Assembly: GCF_008271805.1 (NCBI RefSeq)
Contig: NZ_VSRY01000173.1
Span: 160,379 to 224,378 of the forward strand
From: Streptomyces sp. TRM49041
Lineage (GTDB): Bacteria > Actinomycetota > Actinomycetes > Streptomycetales > Streptomycetaceae
Reading direction: 5' to 3'
DNA length: 64,000 bases
Program-made: the position numbers and the translations under genes
The notes under the pieces: model-generated
The model's input: only the letters and a program-made list of their open reading frames with translations
Told to the model about the DNA's origin: nothing
Database searches by the model: none
Shown here: piece after piece, positions 34,277-41,959 of the stretch
Layout of the letters: the number at the start of each line of letters is the position of its first letter
How positions within the stretch are numbered: the first letter of the stretch is position 1

Positions 34277-34600
34277 ATGAAGCAGTCCGCTGCCAAGACC
34301 ATCGGTGTCGCCGCGCTCGGTGCCGCTTTCGCAGCCTCCGCCGCCGGCAACGCCGCCGCGCTGACCGCCTTGCCCTCCGGCGCCGCGCTGGAGACCCCCA
34401 CCAAGACCCTGCCGGTCGAGCAGGTCACCTCCCAGCTCCCGGGCGGCCTCGGTGAGGCCGCCACCCTCACCCAGGGCGCCCTGGAGACCGTCGGCAGCGC
34501 CGCCCCCGAGGTCCCGGTCGACACCCCGGTCGCCCCGGTCGTGGGGCTCCTCGGCGGCCTCCCGGTCGGCGGCGGCCTCCCGGTCACCGGCCTCGGCTGA
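34277..34600 (+). CDS. Small secreted protein
   Basis: A 107-residue exported protein. Signal peptide ~1-28 (MKQSAAKTIGVAALGAAFAA ... NAAA), and a mature part rich in Leu/Pro/Thr/Gly ending VVGLLGGLPVGGGLPVTGLG. No cysteine pairs or known domain. Its size and Gly-Leu-Pro C-terminus resemble the other small secreted protein in this window (40551). Function unknown; ATG 34277 follows CCAAGGACG. A strong terminator lies 28 bp downstream. Confidence 0.8.
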   Translation: MKQSAAKTIGVAALGAAFAASAAGNAAALTALPSGAALETPTKTLPVEQVTSQLPGGLGEAATLTQGALETVGSAAPEVPVDTPVAPVVGLLGGLPVGGGLPVTGLG

Positions 34601-34627
34601 ACCGCACGCCGGGGCGCGCAGTACGCC

Positions 34628-34659
34628 GGTGGGCGCGCACCACAAGGTGCGCGCCCACC
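34628..34659 (+). terminator. Hairpin terminator after the small secreted protein gene
   Basis: A 14-bp perfect stem, GGTGGGCGCGCACC and GGTGCGCGCCCACC, with a 4-base loop ACAA; TTTCTTC follows ten bases later. Confidence 0.8.
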
Positions 34660-34698
34660 GCCGTACCGTTTCTTCAGCCGTCCGGTTCTCCGTGGCGC

Positions 34699-34899
34699 CT
34701 ACCAGGCCGCGTTCGAGGACTTCTCCTCCGGCAGCAGCACCCACAGCGCCAGGTACAGCAGGAACTGCGGGCCCGGCAGCAGGCAGGACACCAGGAAGAT
34801 CACGCGCATCGTCGTCGCCGAGGTGCCGAAGCGCCGTGCCAGCGCCGCGCACACTCCGCCGATCATGCGTCCGTCACGGGGGCGGGCAAGTGCGGCCAT
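34699..34899 (-). CDS. PspC-domain membrane protein
   Basis: A 66-residue protein made of a single PspC domain: MAALARPRDGRMIGGVCAAL, then ARRFGTSATTMRVIFLVSCL and a second hydrophobic stretch FLLYLALWVLLPEE. PspC proteins belong to phage-shock-like envelope stress responses. ATG 34899 is preceded by GAAGGAG; the longer frame to 34980 is unlikely. No psp-like regulator is adjacent. It lies upstream of VanZ-family and other envelope genes but is on its own. Confidence 0.9.
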   Translation of the reverse strand: MAALARPRDGRMIGGVCAALARRFGTSATTMRVIFLVSCLLPGPQFLLYLALWVLLPEEKSSNAAW

Positions 34900-34989
34900 G
34901 GTGGGCTCCTTCGTGAGCTGCGTCGCGGAAGCCCCCGTCGGGCCTCCGATATATCCATACTCACCCGGGCGACCGGACAAAGCGTCGGA

Positions 34990-35610
34990 CTACGGGGCGA
35001 TCCCGACCCTGGGAATCCTCGGGGTCGCCCCCTGAGGAGCGTCATCCCGCCGCAGGGCCCCGCCCCGCCGCCGCTGCCTCCCCGGGGCGGACCAGCGGCC
35101 CGCCCCGGCACCGGGGCCGGGACCGCCTGTGCCCCGCCCGGCCCCGTACAGCCTGCGCCGCAGCCGCGACCGCCAGGCCGGCACCACCGCGAGATGCGCC
35201 AACGCCACACCGGCCGTGTTCAGCAGCACCGCGTCCACGTCGACGACCCGCCCCGGCACCGCCGTCTGCAACAGCTCGATCCCCAGCGACACCAGCGCCC
35301 CGGCCGACGCGGTACGGACCAGCGACGCCCACGGCGACACATCGAGCCGCGCGTCCGCCAGCGGCAGCAGCACACCCAGCGGCGCCAGCAGCACCAGCGC
35401 CTCACCGATCCGCCGCGCCGCCTCGTACGGGCCCAGTGCCAGATCGGCCTTGATCCCCGCCAGCGGCTCGAGATTGGCCGCCGTCACCCACATCGCGTCC
35501 AGTGGCCGCAGCGTCAGCCACCCCACGAGCACCAGATGGACGAAGAGAAGGACAAGCCCCGCCACGCGGTAGCGGATGGCGGCACTGCCGCCCGAACCTT
35601 GACGCTGCAC
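34990..35610 (-). CDS. VanZ-family membrane protein
   Basis: A 206-residue membrane protein with about four helices (~15-35, 65-85, 95-120, 130-150) and the VanZ-type loop SLGIELLQTAVPGRVVDVDA followed by LLNTAGVALA. VanZ proteins are linked to low-level teicoplanin resistance and cell-envelope stress, and the biochemical role is unknown. A basic, disordered C-terminal tail of ~45 residues is unusual. The start is uncertain: GTG 35610 has G-rich sequence only one base upstream, and TTG 35619 is the alternative. Confidence 0.82.
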   Translation of the reverse strand: MQRQGSGGSAAIRYRVAGLVLLFVHLVLVGWLTLRPLDAMWVTAANLEPLAGIKADLALGPYEAARRIGEALVLLAPLGVLLPLADARLDVSPWASLVRTASAGALVSLGIELLQTAVPGRVVDVDAVLLNTAGVALAHLAVVPAWRSRLRRRLYGAGRGTGGPGPGAGAGRWSAPGRQRRRGGALRRDDAPQGATPRIPRVGIAP

Positions 35611-35673
35611 GCCCCCCAAGACGTGGAGAACGGCAGGATCGGTTCCGCCTGGGACACGCCGGACTCAGCCGAA

Positions 35674-36387
35674 TCAGGGCGCTCGTGTCGGCACGGGCGA
35701 CTCGGGCCGCTCCTTCACGCTCCGGTCGCACACATAGCGCCGTACCGGATAGTCCCCGGGACCGCCCAGTACCACCGTGCCCCGCACGGACGTCGTGTCC
35801 GACTCCGCGTAGGTGCACACGAGCTGCGCCAGCGCCTCGGGCGGCAGGTCCTCGGGCTGCCGGCTCAGCCGCAGCGCCCCCGGCGGATCGCCCGCGCGGC
35901 CCGCCGACACGGTCAGCGGCCGCTGCAGGTACGTCGTGAACCCGGCCTGCCGCTCGATCTGCGAAGGCCGCTCCCGGGCCGCGTCGGCCAGTGCCTGCGC
36001 GGTCGCCACGCGCGAGGCGTCGCCGCTGACGCCGTCCGGCAGCAGGACCGTACGGTCGACCGCCTCCAGCGCCGACGCGCACACCAGGTACACCCGCACC
36101 GGCACGCCGTCGGCGGGCTCGTCCGGAGCCTCCGTGTCCGACAGGCTGCACGGCACCCGGGACGGCGCCCCGCCCGCGTCGACCGGCACCGACGTGGTAC
36201 GTATCCCGCACCCGACGGTCACGGCGGCGAGCACGGCGACGACACCGGCCAGTGCGGCCCCACGCCCTCGTGGCCGACGCCCCTGCCGCCCGCGACCCGT
36301 GCCGCGGCCGGCCACCGACTCCGGCGATGCCCCGGCTCCGTCCGCCGGGCGCCGCCGCGCCTCAGGCACCCGCATGCCGACCGTCAC
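35674..36387 (-). CDS. GerMN-like lipoprotein of the afsQ operon
   Basis: A 237-residue predicted lipoprotein. The basic N-terminus (~45 residues) leads into a hydrophobic segment AALAGVVAVLAAVTVGC with lipobox VTVGC. The mature part has VPVRVYLVCASALEAVDRTV, a region ending in ALAQLVCTYAE and a final strand; I read this as GerMN-like by inspection. GTG 36387 overlaps the afsQ2 stop (GTGA) with a GAGGG site upstream; ATG 36375 is possible. It is the third gene of afsQ1-afsQ2, so it probably modulates the sensor kinase, as LpqB does in MtrA-MtrB-LpqB. Role inferred. Confidence 0.8.
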   Translation of the reverse strand: MTVGMRVPEARRRPADGAGASPESVAGRGTGRGRQGRRPRGRGAALAGVVAVLAAVTVGCGIRTTSVPVDAGGAPSRVPCSLSDTEAPDEPADGVPVRVYLVCASALEAVDRTVLLPDGVSGDASRVATAQALADAARERPSQIERQAGFTTYLQRPLTVSAGRAGDPPGALRLSRQPEDLPPEALAQLVCTYAESDTTSVRGTVVLGGPGDYPVRRYVCDRSVKERPESPVPTRAP

Positions 36388-37985
36388 TCCTGTCCCTCGT
36401 GCCCTGGGCCGCCGTCCCCGCGGCCGTTCCGTCCACCGGCGCCTTCTCCGCCTTCTCCGCCCTTCTCGCCGTCCGCGGAGCCACCGTCCCCGGTCTCGAC
36501 GCCGGAGCCGTCCCGGGGGAGGCGGAGGGTGAACACCGCGCCGTCCCCGTCGGGCGAGTTGACCGCCGTGATGTCGCCGCCGTGGATCATCGCGTTCTCC
36601 ATGGCGATCGAGAGGCCGAGACCGCTGCCCTCCGACCGCGGCCGCGACGCGCTCGCCTTGTAGAACCGGTCGAAGACATGCGGCAGCACCTCCTCCGGGA
36701 TGCCGGGACCGTGGTCCCGCACCCGGACGAGCAGATCGTCGCCCGACGTCCGCACCGACACCCGCACCGGCGAACCGCCGTGCTTGAGCGCGTTGCCGAT
36801 CAGGTTCGCGAGAATGACGTCCAGCCGACGCGGGTCGAGGCGCGCCATCATGCCCCGCTCGGCGTCCAGCTCCACCGCGTCCAGCCACGCGCGGGCGTCG
36901 ATGCACGCCGTCACCTGGTCGGCGACATCGACGTCGTCCAGGACCAGCTTCGCCGTGCCCGCGTCGAAGCGCGTGACCTCCATCAGGTTGTCGACGAGCG
37001 TGTTCAGCCGCCGTGTCTCACTGATCACCAGCGACACCGCGGGCGCGACCATCGGGTCCAGGCTGTCCTGCTCCTCCTCCAGGACCTCCGTCACCGCCGT
37101 CAGCGCCGTCATCGGCGTCCGCAGCTCGTGTGACATGTCCGCCACGAACCGGCGGCTGGACTCCTCCCGCGCGCTCATGTCCGCGACCTTCTTCTGCAGA
37201 CTCTCCGCTGCGCTGTTGAACGTTCGTGCCAGCTCGGCCAGTTCGTCCGTGCCCGACACCCGCAGCCGGGTGTCCAGCCGGCCCTCGCCCAGCCGCCGCG
37301 CCGCCTCGCCCAGCCGGTGTACCGGCTTCAGCACCGTCGTCGCCGCGACCTGCGCCAGCAGCGCCGACCCCAGCAGGGCGAGGAGCGTCGCCACGGCCAG
37401 CGACCAGCCCAGCGAGTTCAGGTCCTGCCGCTCCGGGTCCAGCGACTTCAGCATGTAACCCGTCGGCCCGCCGCCTATGATCCGCGTGCCGCCCACCAGG
37501 TACGGCGTCCCGCGCAGCGTCGTCCGCAGCCAGAACACGTGGTACGGGTACTCGTTGCCGGACGTGAGCTCCTGCTCCTCGTCCACGGCGGCCCGCAGCG
37601 AGGCCGGTACGTCGTTGAGCGTGAACCGGTCCGGGTCCGAGACGCCCACGACCGGCTTGCCCGCGTCGCGCTCGCCCAGCAGCACCACGCTGTACTCGCC
37701 GCCGCCCCCGGACATCTGCTCGGCCGTCCGCCGCAGCTCCTCCTCCGTCGTCCGCAGCGGCAGCGCGGCCGCCCGGTTCTGCATCTCCTGCCGGAAGTCG
37801 CCCAGCGCCGCGTCCTGCGTACGCGTCAGCACGGCCTCACGGTTGAGCCAGTACGCGATCCCCGACGCCGACACGGCGGCGGTCAGCGCCACCAGGCCGA
37901 ACACGACGATCAGACGCACCCGCAGACTCGTCCACCGCTTGCCCGCACTCAGCGCCCGCCGGGCGCCCTTCGCGGCACCGCTCAA
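36384..37985 (-). CDS. afsQ2: Sensor histidine kinase AfsQ2
   Basis: A 533-residue membrane kinase, close to the ~535 residues I recall for S. coelicolor AfsQ2. Helix 1 (~20-42, LRVRLIVVFGLVALTAAVSA), an extracytoplasmic sensor (~43-160), helix 2 (~165-187), HAMP (to ~240), HisKA with phospho-acceptor in RRFVADMSHELRTPM, and HATPase with NLIGNALKHGG, DHGPGIP and GSGLGLSIA. The start is probably TTG 37985; another in-frame TTG (38015) overlaps the afsQ1 stop. In S. coelicolor AfsQ1/Q2 responds to nitrogen status and glutamate and activates antibiotic genes. Confidence 0.93.
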   Translation of the reverse strand: MSGAAKGARRALSAGKRWTSLRVRLIVVFGLVALTAAVSASGIAYWLNREAVLTRTQDAALGDFRQEMQNRAAALPLRTTEEELRRTAEQMSGGGGEYSVVLLGERDAGKPVVGVSDPDRFTLNDVPASLRAAVDEEQELTSGNEYPYHVFWLRTTLRGTPYLVGGTRIIGGGPTGYMLKSLDPERQDLNSLGWSLAVATLLALLGSALLAQVAATTVLKPVHRLGEAARRLGEGRLDTRLRVSGTDELAELARTFNSAAESLQKKVADMSAREESSRRFVADMSHELRTPMTALTAVTEVLEEEQDSLDPMVAPAVSLVISETRRLNTLVDNLMEVTRFDAGTAKLVLDDVDVADQVTACIDARAWLDAVELDAERGMMARLDPRRLDVILANLIGNALKHGGSPVRVSVRTSGDDLLVRVRDHGPGIPEEVLPHVFDRFYKASASRPRSEGSGLGLSIAMENAMIHGGDITAVNSPDGDGAVFTLRLPRDGSGVETGDGGSADGEKGGEGGEGAGGRNGRGDGGPGHEGQE

Positions 37986-38011
37986 TGTGCTGTCCCGTCC
38001 TTCACGAATCC

Positions 38012-38689
38012 TCAAGAGGGGGTGTCGAGCCGGTAACCGACACCGCGCACCGTACGGATCAGGGTCGGCGACGAGGGCACGTCCTCCACCTTCGCCCGCA
38101 GTCGCTGCACACACGCGTCCACCAGACGCGAGTCGCCCAGGTAGTCGTGCTCCCACACCAGCCGCAGCAGCTGCTGACGCGACAGCGCCTGCCCCGGCCG
38201 GCGGCTCAGCTCCAGGAGCAGCCGCAGCTCTGTCGGCGTCAGCTGCAGCTCCTCGCCGTTCTTCGTCACCGTCATCGCCGACCGGTCGATGACCAGCGCG
38301 CCGAACGCCGCCGAGTCCGTGGTCTCACGCTCCCCGCGCCGCAGCACGGCACGGATACGGGCGTCCAGGACCCGGCCCTGGACCGGTTTGACGACATAGT
38401 CGTCCGCACCGGACTCCAGACCCACGACCACGTCGATGTCGTCGCTGCGCGCGGTCAGCAGGATGATCGGCAGCTGGTCGGTGCGCCGGATCCGCCGGCA
38501 CACCTCGAAGCCGTCGATCCCGGGCAGCATCACATCCAGGACGATCAGGTCAGGCCGCTGTTCCCGCAGCAGTTTCAGGCCGTCTTCACCCGTCGCCGCG
38601 GTGGCCACACGGTGGCCCTGGCGGGACAGGGAGAGTTCGAGGGCCGTGCGGATGGCGTCGTCGTCCTCGATCAGCAACAGGAAAGGCAC
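38012..38689 (-). CDS. afsQ1: Response regulator AfsQ1 (OmpR family)
   Basis: A 225-residue response regulator. The receiver domain has acidic IEDDDAI, phospho-Asp in LIVLDVMLPG, LLTAR and YVVKP; an OmpR-type winged helix follows at ~125-222 (LQLTPTELRLLLELSRRPGQ, RLVDACVQRLRAKVE, IRTVRGVGYRL). GTG 38689 gives (M)PFLLLIEDDDAI, as in S. coelicolor AfsQ1, with the same total length. It is the first gene of the afsQ1-afsQ2-lipoprotein operon, divergent from sigQ; a perfect AfsQ1 box lies between them. Confidence 0.96.
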   Translation of the reverse strand: MPFLLLIEDDDAIRTALELSLSRQGHRVATAATGEDGLKLLREQRPDLIVLDVMLPGIDGFEVCRRIRRTDQLPIILLTARSDDIDVVVGLESGADDYVVKPVQGRVLDARIRAVLRRGERETTDSAAFGALVIDRSAMTVTKNGEELQLTPTELRLLLELSRRPGQALSRQQLLRLVWEHDYLGDSRLVDACVQRLRAKVEDVPSSPTLIRTVRGVGYRLDTPS

Positions 38690-38781
38690 GACGTCATTCT
38701 GTCCCATAGGGCGATACGAGTTCGACACTTGGAGCGCTCCCACGACTCGTCCGGTACCGGAACGGTATGTCACTGGCCCCT

Positions 38782-38797
38782 GTGACACGCCTGTGAC
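38782..38797. promoter_or_regulatory. AfsQ1 box GTGACACGCCTGTGAC
   Basis: A perfect match to the published AfsQ1 consensus GTnAC-N6-GTnAC. It lies in the sigQ-afsQ1 intergenic region, 82 bp from the sigQ ATG and 92 bp from the afsQ1 GTG. It indicates direct control of sigQ and autoregulation, as reported for S. coelicolor. Confidence 0.85.
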
Positions 38798-38879
38798 AGT
38801 CGGCGGACACCCTCATGAAGTCCCCTGGGCAAGCTTTTTCGCAACGGACAAGCCGACTCCACGACGACAGGGGGGCGTG

Positions 38880-39620
38880 ATGAACGCAGTGCAGCACAGC
38901 ACCACCTCGAACGCAGTTGTCACGCGTCTCCACGATGTCGCGAGGAGCAACGAGAAGTCCGGCGCCGTGAACGGGCGGGGGTGCGTTCGCGGCGCCGGGC
39001 GTCAGCACAAGGCGTCCTGCGTGGTCGCCGTGTCTGACGGGGGACGGTCGTACGGGGAGGTCAAGGGGGAGCGGAAGGCCCTGACGAAGCAGGCGAGCGC
39101 GGAAGCCGCGTTCACCGCCTACGTCCAGGAGCGCCGCGCCTCCCTGTACGCCACCGCCTACCACCTCACCGGCGACCGCTACGAGGCCGAGGACCTGCTG
39201 CAGAGCGCGCTGTTCTCGACGTACCGCGCCTGGGACCGCATCAGCGACAAGGCGGCGGTCGGCGGCTACCTGCGCCGCACGATGACCAACCTGCACATCA
39301 GCGCCTGGCGGCGCCGCAAGCTCAACGAGTACCCGACGGAGGAACTGCCGGAGACGGTCGGCGACTCCGACGCGATGCGCGGCACGGAACTGCGCGCGGT
39401 GCTCTGGCAGGCGCTCGCCCGGCTGCCCGAACTGCAGCGCACCATGCTGGTTCTGCGCTACTACGAGGGCCGTACGGATCCGGAGATCGCGGAGATCCTG
39501 GACATCAGCGTCGGCACGGTGAAGTCGAGCATCTGGCGGTCGCTCCGCCGGCTGCGCGAGGACGAGGTCCTCAGCTTCGGCCGTGACCAGGAGGAGTCCT
39601 TCGGCCAGCTCGTGGCCTGA
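38880..39620 (+). CDS. sigQ: ECF sigma factor SigQ
   Basis: A 246-residue SigE-type ECF sigma factor, divergent from afsQ1. A ~70-residue N-terminal extension precedes region 2 (AFTAYVQERRASLYATAYHL, DRYEAEDLLQSALFSTYRAW, YLRRTMTNLHISAWRRRK). Region 4 is at ~180-235 (LARLPELQRTMLVLRYYEG, LDISVGTVKSSIWRSLRRL). ATG 38880 lies four bases after a G-run; internal starts that remove the extension are possible. In S. coelicolor sigQ is an AfsQ1 target that antagonises its effect on antibiotic production. Confidence 0.95.
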   Translation: MNAVQHSTTSNAVVTRLHDVARSNEKSGAVNGRGCVRGAGRQHKASCVVAVSDGGRSYGEVKGERKALTKQASAEAAFTAYVQERRASLYATAYHLTGDRYEAEDLLQSALFSTYRAWDRISDKAAVGGYLRRTMTNLHISAWRRRKLNEYPTEELPETVGDSDAMRGTELRAVLWQALARLPELQRTMLVLRYYEGRTDPEIAEILDISVGTVKSSIWRSLRRLREDEVLSFGRDQEESFGQLVA

Positions 39621-39678
39621 AGGACTGGGGGAACGGTCCCGGTCTCGGGGGAGTCCGGTGGCCCGCACGGGGGTGCGA

Positions 39679-39741
39679 GGGGAAACGGGGAACGGGGAAA
39701 CGGGGGACCGGGAAAAGGGGGAAACGGGGGAACACCGGGGG
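39679..39741 (+). repeat. Eight-tract G-rich repeat, predicted G-quadruplex
   Basis: Eight runs of 3-5 G separated by 3-6 base spacers of A and C (AAAC, AAC, AAAC, ACC, AAAA, AAAC, AACACC). It lies on the sigQ sense strand, 58 bp after the stop and just before the hairpin terminator. Confidence 0.85.
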
Positions 39742-39746
39742 AAACC

Positions 39747-39780
39747 TGCGCCGGACAAGCTGGGGGGCTTGTCCGGCGCA
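39747..39780. terminator. Hairpin between sigQ and the kinase gene
   Basis: A 14-bp perfect stem, TGCGCCGGACAAGC (39747-39760) with its complement at 39767-39780, loop of six. Suited to both convergent genes. Confidence 0.8.
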
Positions 39781-39788
39781 CGCATGTC

Positions 39789-40430
39789 CTACGCCGGTTC
39801 CGGCGCCTTCGACGCGCGGTGGCGCCGGCCCGCCGACGCGGCGGCCAGGCGGTCCAGCGCCTCGTTCCTGGCGCACGGGTGGGCGCCCAGCGCCGTCTGC
39901 CGGGCCACGATCGAGCGCTCGGCGCGCATCAGCCGCCAGCCGCGGCGCAGCAGGAACGGCACCGATTTGCGGCCCTCGCGCAGATCCCGAAGCAGCCGAC
40001 GGCGGAAGGTGGTGGACGGGCGGCCGCGCAGGCACAGGGCGTCGGCGAGCACGCCGAGCTCCTGGCAGCGGGCGACGATGTCCGCCGCGAAGATGCCCTC
40101 CGCGACGAACAGCGGGGTGCGCGCCATGTCGAGGGCCTCGTGGGAGACGCGGGAGCTGGTGGCGATGTCGTACACCGGGACCGTCGTACGGCCCGTGGCG
40201 CACAGCTCCACGATCGCGGCGACCGCCGCGTCCGCGTCCCAGGACCCGGGGGAGTCCCAGTCGATGTCCGTGCTGCCCGGTACGAGCGGCAGCGTCGGGT
40301 CGTCGGCCTCCTTGTAGAAGTCGTCGAGCCGCAGCACGGGAAGACCGGCGCGGGCGGCGAGGGACGACTTGCCGGAGCCTGAGGGGCCCGCGAGCAGGAC
40401 GACGCGGGTCGGGAGGGGTTGGGAACTCAC
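39789..40430 (-). CDS. P-loop kinase, uridine-kinase-like
   Basis: A 213-residue nucleoside- or phosphoribulokinase-like ATPase. Walker A GPSGSGKSS (~14-22) is followed by LRLDDFYKEADDPTLPL with the D-F-Y-K of uridine kinases, DWDSPGSWD, VPVYDIATSSR and LFVAEGIFAADI. A basic C-terminus (DLREGRKSVPFLLRRGWRLM) could be a lid. GTG 40430 gives (M)SSQPLPTRVVLLAGPSG; no clear ribosome-binding site is visible. The family suggests uridine/cytidine phosphorylation, but no nucleoside operator is nearby, so the substrate is open. Confidence 0.85.
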   Translation of the reverse strand: MSSQPLPTRVVLLAGPSGSGKSSLAARAGLPVLRLDDFYKEADDPTLPLVPGSTDIDWDSPGSWDADAAVAAIVELCATGRTTVPVYDIATSSRVSHEALDMARTPLFVAEGIFAADIVARCQELGVLADALCLRGRPSTTFRRRLLRDLREGRKSVPFLLRRGWRLMRAERSIVARQTALGAHPCARNEALDRLAAASAGRRHRASKAPEPA

Positions 40431-40550
40431 GGGACACCAGTGTGAACCATTGGGCCGGTCGGGGGACCCCGCGGGGGACCCGTTGGTATCCAGCATCACA
40501 CGTCAATTACGGTGTGCGTCCGACTGATTACCCTCCAGGCAGGATTTCCC

Positions 40551-40886
40551 ATGAACCCCTTGCTGAAGGCCGGACTGACTGTTTCGGCGATGGGCGCGGC
40601 CCTCGGAGCCGCCGGGGGCACGGCCCAGGCGGCGGAACTGCACCAGGTCGACCCCGCGGCGGCCGTGCAGGCGCTGACGGACTCGGTCCCGTACTCGGCG
40701 GCACCGGTGAAGCATCTGAAGATCAACCCGCTCGCGGAGACCGGTGTGGACCCGCTGAGCAACGGCGTCGGCGCGCAGGTGTCGGACTTCCGGCCGGTCG
40801 ACACGAGGTCCGCCACCGGCTCCCTCACCAGCGCGCCGAACCTGGCGGTCGCCGGACCGCTGCTGGGCGGTCTGCTGCCGGGCTGA
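40551..40886 (+). CDS. Small secreted protein
   Basis: A 111-residue exported protein with signal peptide ~1-29 (MNPLLKAGLTVSAMGAALGA ... AQAA) and a mature part without cysteines, ending LAVAGPLLGGLLPG. ATG 40551 follows AGGCAGGA. It resembles the protein at 34277 in size, signal type and Gly-Leu-Leu-Pro-Gly C-terminus, so the two may be distant paralogues. No known domain. A very strong hairpin lies 36 bp downstream. Confidence 0.8.
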   Translation: MNPLLKAGLTVSAMGAALGAAGGTAQAAELHQVDPAAAVQALTDSVPYSAAPVKHLKINPLAETGVDPLSNGVGAQVSDFRPVDTRSATGSLTSAPNLAVAGPLLGGLLPG

Positions 40887-40922
40887 GCCGTATGCGGGCG
40901 GCGAGGTCCGCCGGCCTGGGCC

Positions 40923-40967
40923 GTGTCCGGCGGATCATGCGCGGCCCAGGCATGATCCGCCGGACAC
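40923..40967. terminator. 18-bp perfect hairpin terminator
   Basis: GTGTCCGGCGGATCATGC (40923-40940) and its complement (40950-40967), loop of nine, after the small secreted protein gene. Confidence 0.8.
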
Positions 40968-40983
40968 TCCCTGACGCACGAGG

Positions 40984-41021
40984 CGGCCCCGCCTCCCCCG
41001 GACGGAGGGGATGCGGGGCCG
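40984..41021 (-). terminator. Hairpin terminator of the deoC operon
   Basis: CGGCCCCGC (40984-40992) pairs with GCGGGGCCG (41013-41021), with an inner CCTCC/GGAGG pairing. It lies 36 bp beyond the end of the truncated aldehyde dehydrogenase gene. Confidence 0.65.
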
Positions 41022-41056
41022 CGGTGTGGGGGGTGGACCGGGTGGGCCCGTGCGGC

Positions 41057-41959
41057 TCAGTACGCCGAGCCCGAGGCGCCCAGGGAGCCCGTCGGGTGCC
41101 AGACCGTCTTGGTCTCCAGGAACGCCGTCAGGCGGCCCGTGCCGGGGTCGGCGGTCCAGTCGGCGGCGCCGTCCACAGCCTGTGGACGCAGCACGCGCTT
41201 GAGGTTGTCGGCGGCGGCGATCTCCAGATCGCGGGCCAGCTCGGGGCCCGCGCCCGTGAGGTCGACGGCGTTGACGTCCTGGTGCGCGGCGAGCGGCGTG
41301 GCGATCTCGGCGGTCCGGCCCGACAGGATGTTCACGACGCCGCCGGGCACGTCCGACGTGGCCAGCACCTCTGCCAGCGACAGGGCGGGCAGCGGGGCCT
41401 TCTCACTGGCCACGACGACCGCCGTGTTGCCCGTGGCGATCACCGGTGCGAGTACCGACACCAGGCCCAGCAGCGACGAGTCCTGCGGGGCGAGGACGGC
41501 GACGACGCCCGTCGGCTCCGGCGTGGACAGGTTGAAGTACGGGCCGGCGACCGGGTTGGCGCCGCCGACGACCTGGCTGACCTTGTCCGTCCAGCCCGCG
41601 TACCAGACCCAGCGGTCGACGGCCGCCTCGACCACGTCGGCCGCCTTCGACTTGGACAGGCCCTCGGCGGCGGCCACCTCGCGGACGAACTGTCCCTTGC
41701 GGCCCTCCATCATCTCCGCGACGCGGTACAGGATCTGACCGCGCAGATACGCGGTCGTTCCGGACCAGCCGCCGAACGCCTTGCGGGCCGCGACGACCGC
41801 GTCACGCGCGTCCTTGCGGGAGGATAGGGGCGCGTTGGCCAGCCACTTGTCCTTGTGGTCCTGCACTTCGTACACCCGGCCGCTCTCGCTGCGGGGGAAC
41901 TTGCCCCCGACGTACAGCTTGTAGGTCTTGAAGACGCTCAGACGGTTGCTCTCAGACAT
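41057..41959 (-). CDS. Truncated aldehyde-dehydrogenase-like protein without catalytic domain
   Basis: A 300-residue protein matching only the N-terminal, NAD-binding half of aldehyde dehydrogenases (normally ~480). YKLYVGGKFPRSESGRVYEV, FGGWSGTTAYLRGQILYRVA and VWYAGWTDKVSQVVGG resemble the family. PTGVVAVLAPQDSSLLGLVS aligns with the usual P-W-N-F-P region but lacks it. The E-L-G-G-K general-base region and the catalytic cysteine are both missing, and the protein ends with a short tail (GSLGASGSAY). ATG 41959 overlaps the full-length dehydrogenase stop by 8 bp. With an intact frame and normal codon use it is maintained, perhaps as a non-catalytic partner. Confidence 0.85.
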   Translation of the reverse strand: MSESNRLSVFKTYKLYVGGKFPRSESGRVYEVQDHKDKWLANAPLSSRKDARDAVVAARKAFGGWSGTTAYLRGQILYRVAEMMEGRKGQFVREVAAAEGLSKSKAADVVEAAVDRWVWYAGWTDKVSQVVGGANPVAGPYFNLSTPEPTGVVAVLAPQDSSLLGLVSVLAPVIATGNTAVVVASEKAPLPALSLAEVLATSDVPGGVVNILSGRTAEIATPLAAHQDVNAVDLTGAGPELARDLEIAAADNLKRVLRPQAVDGAADWTADPGTGRLTAFLETKTVWHPTGSLGASGSAY

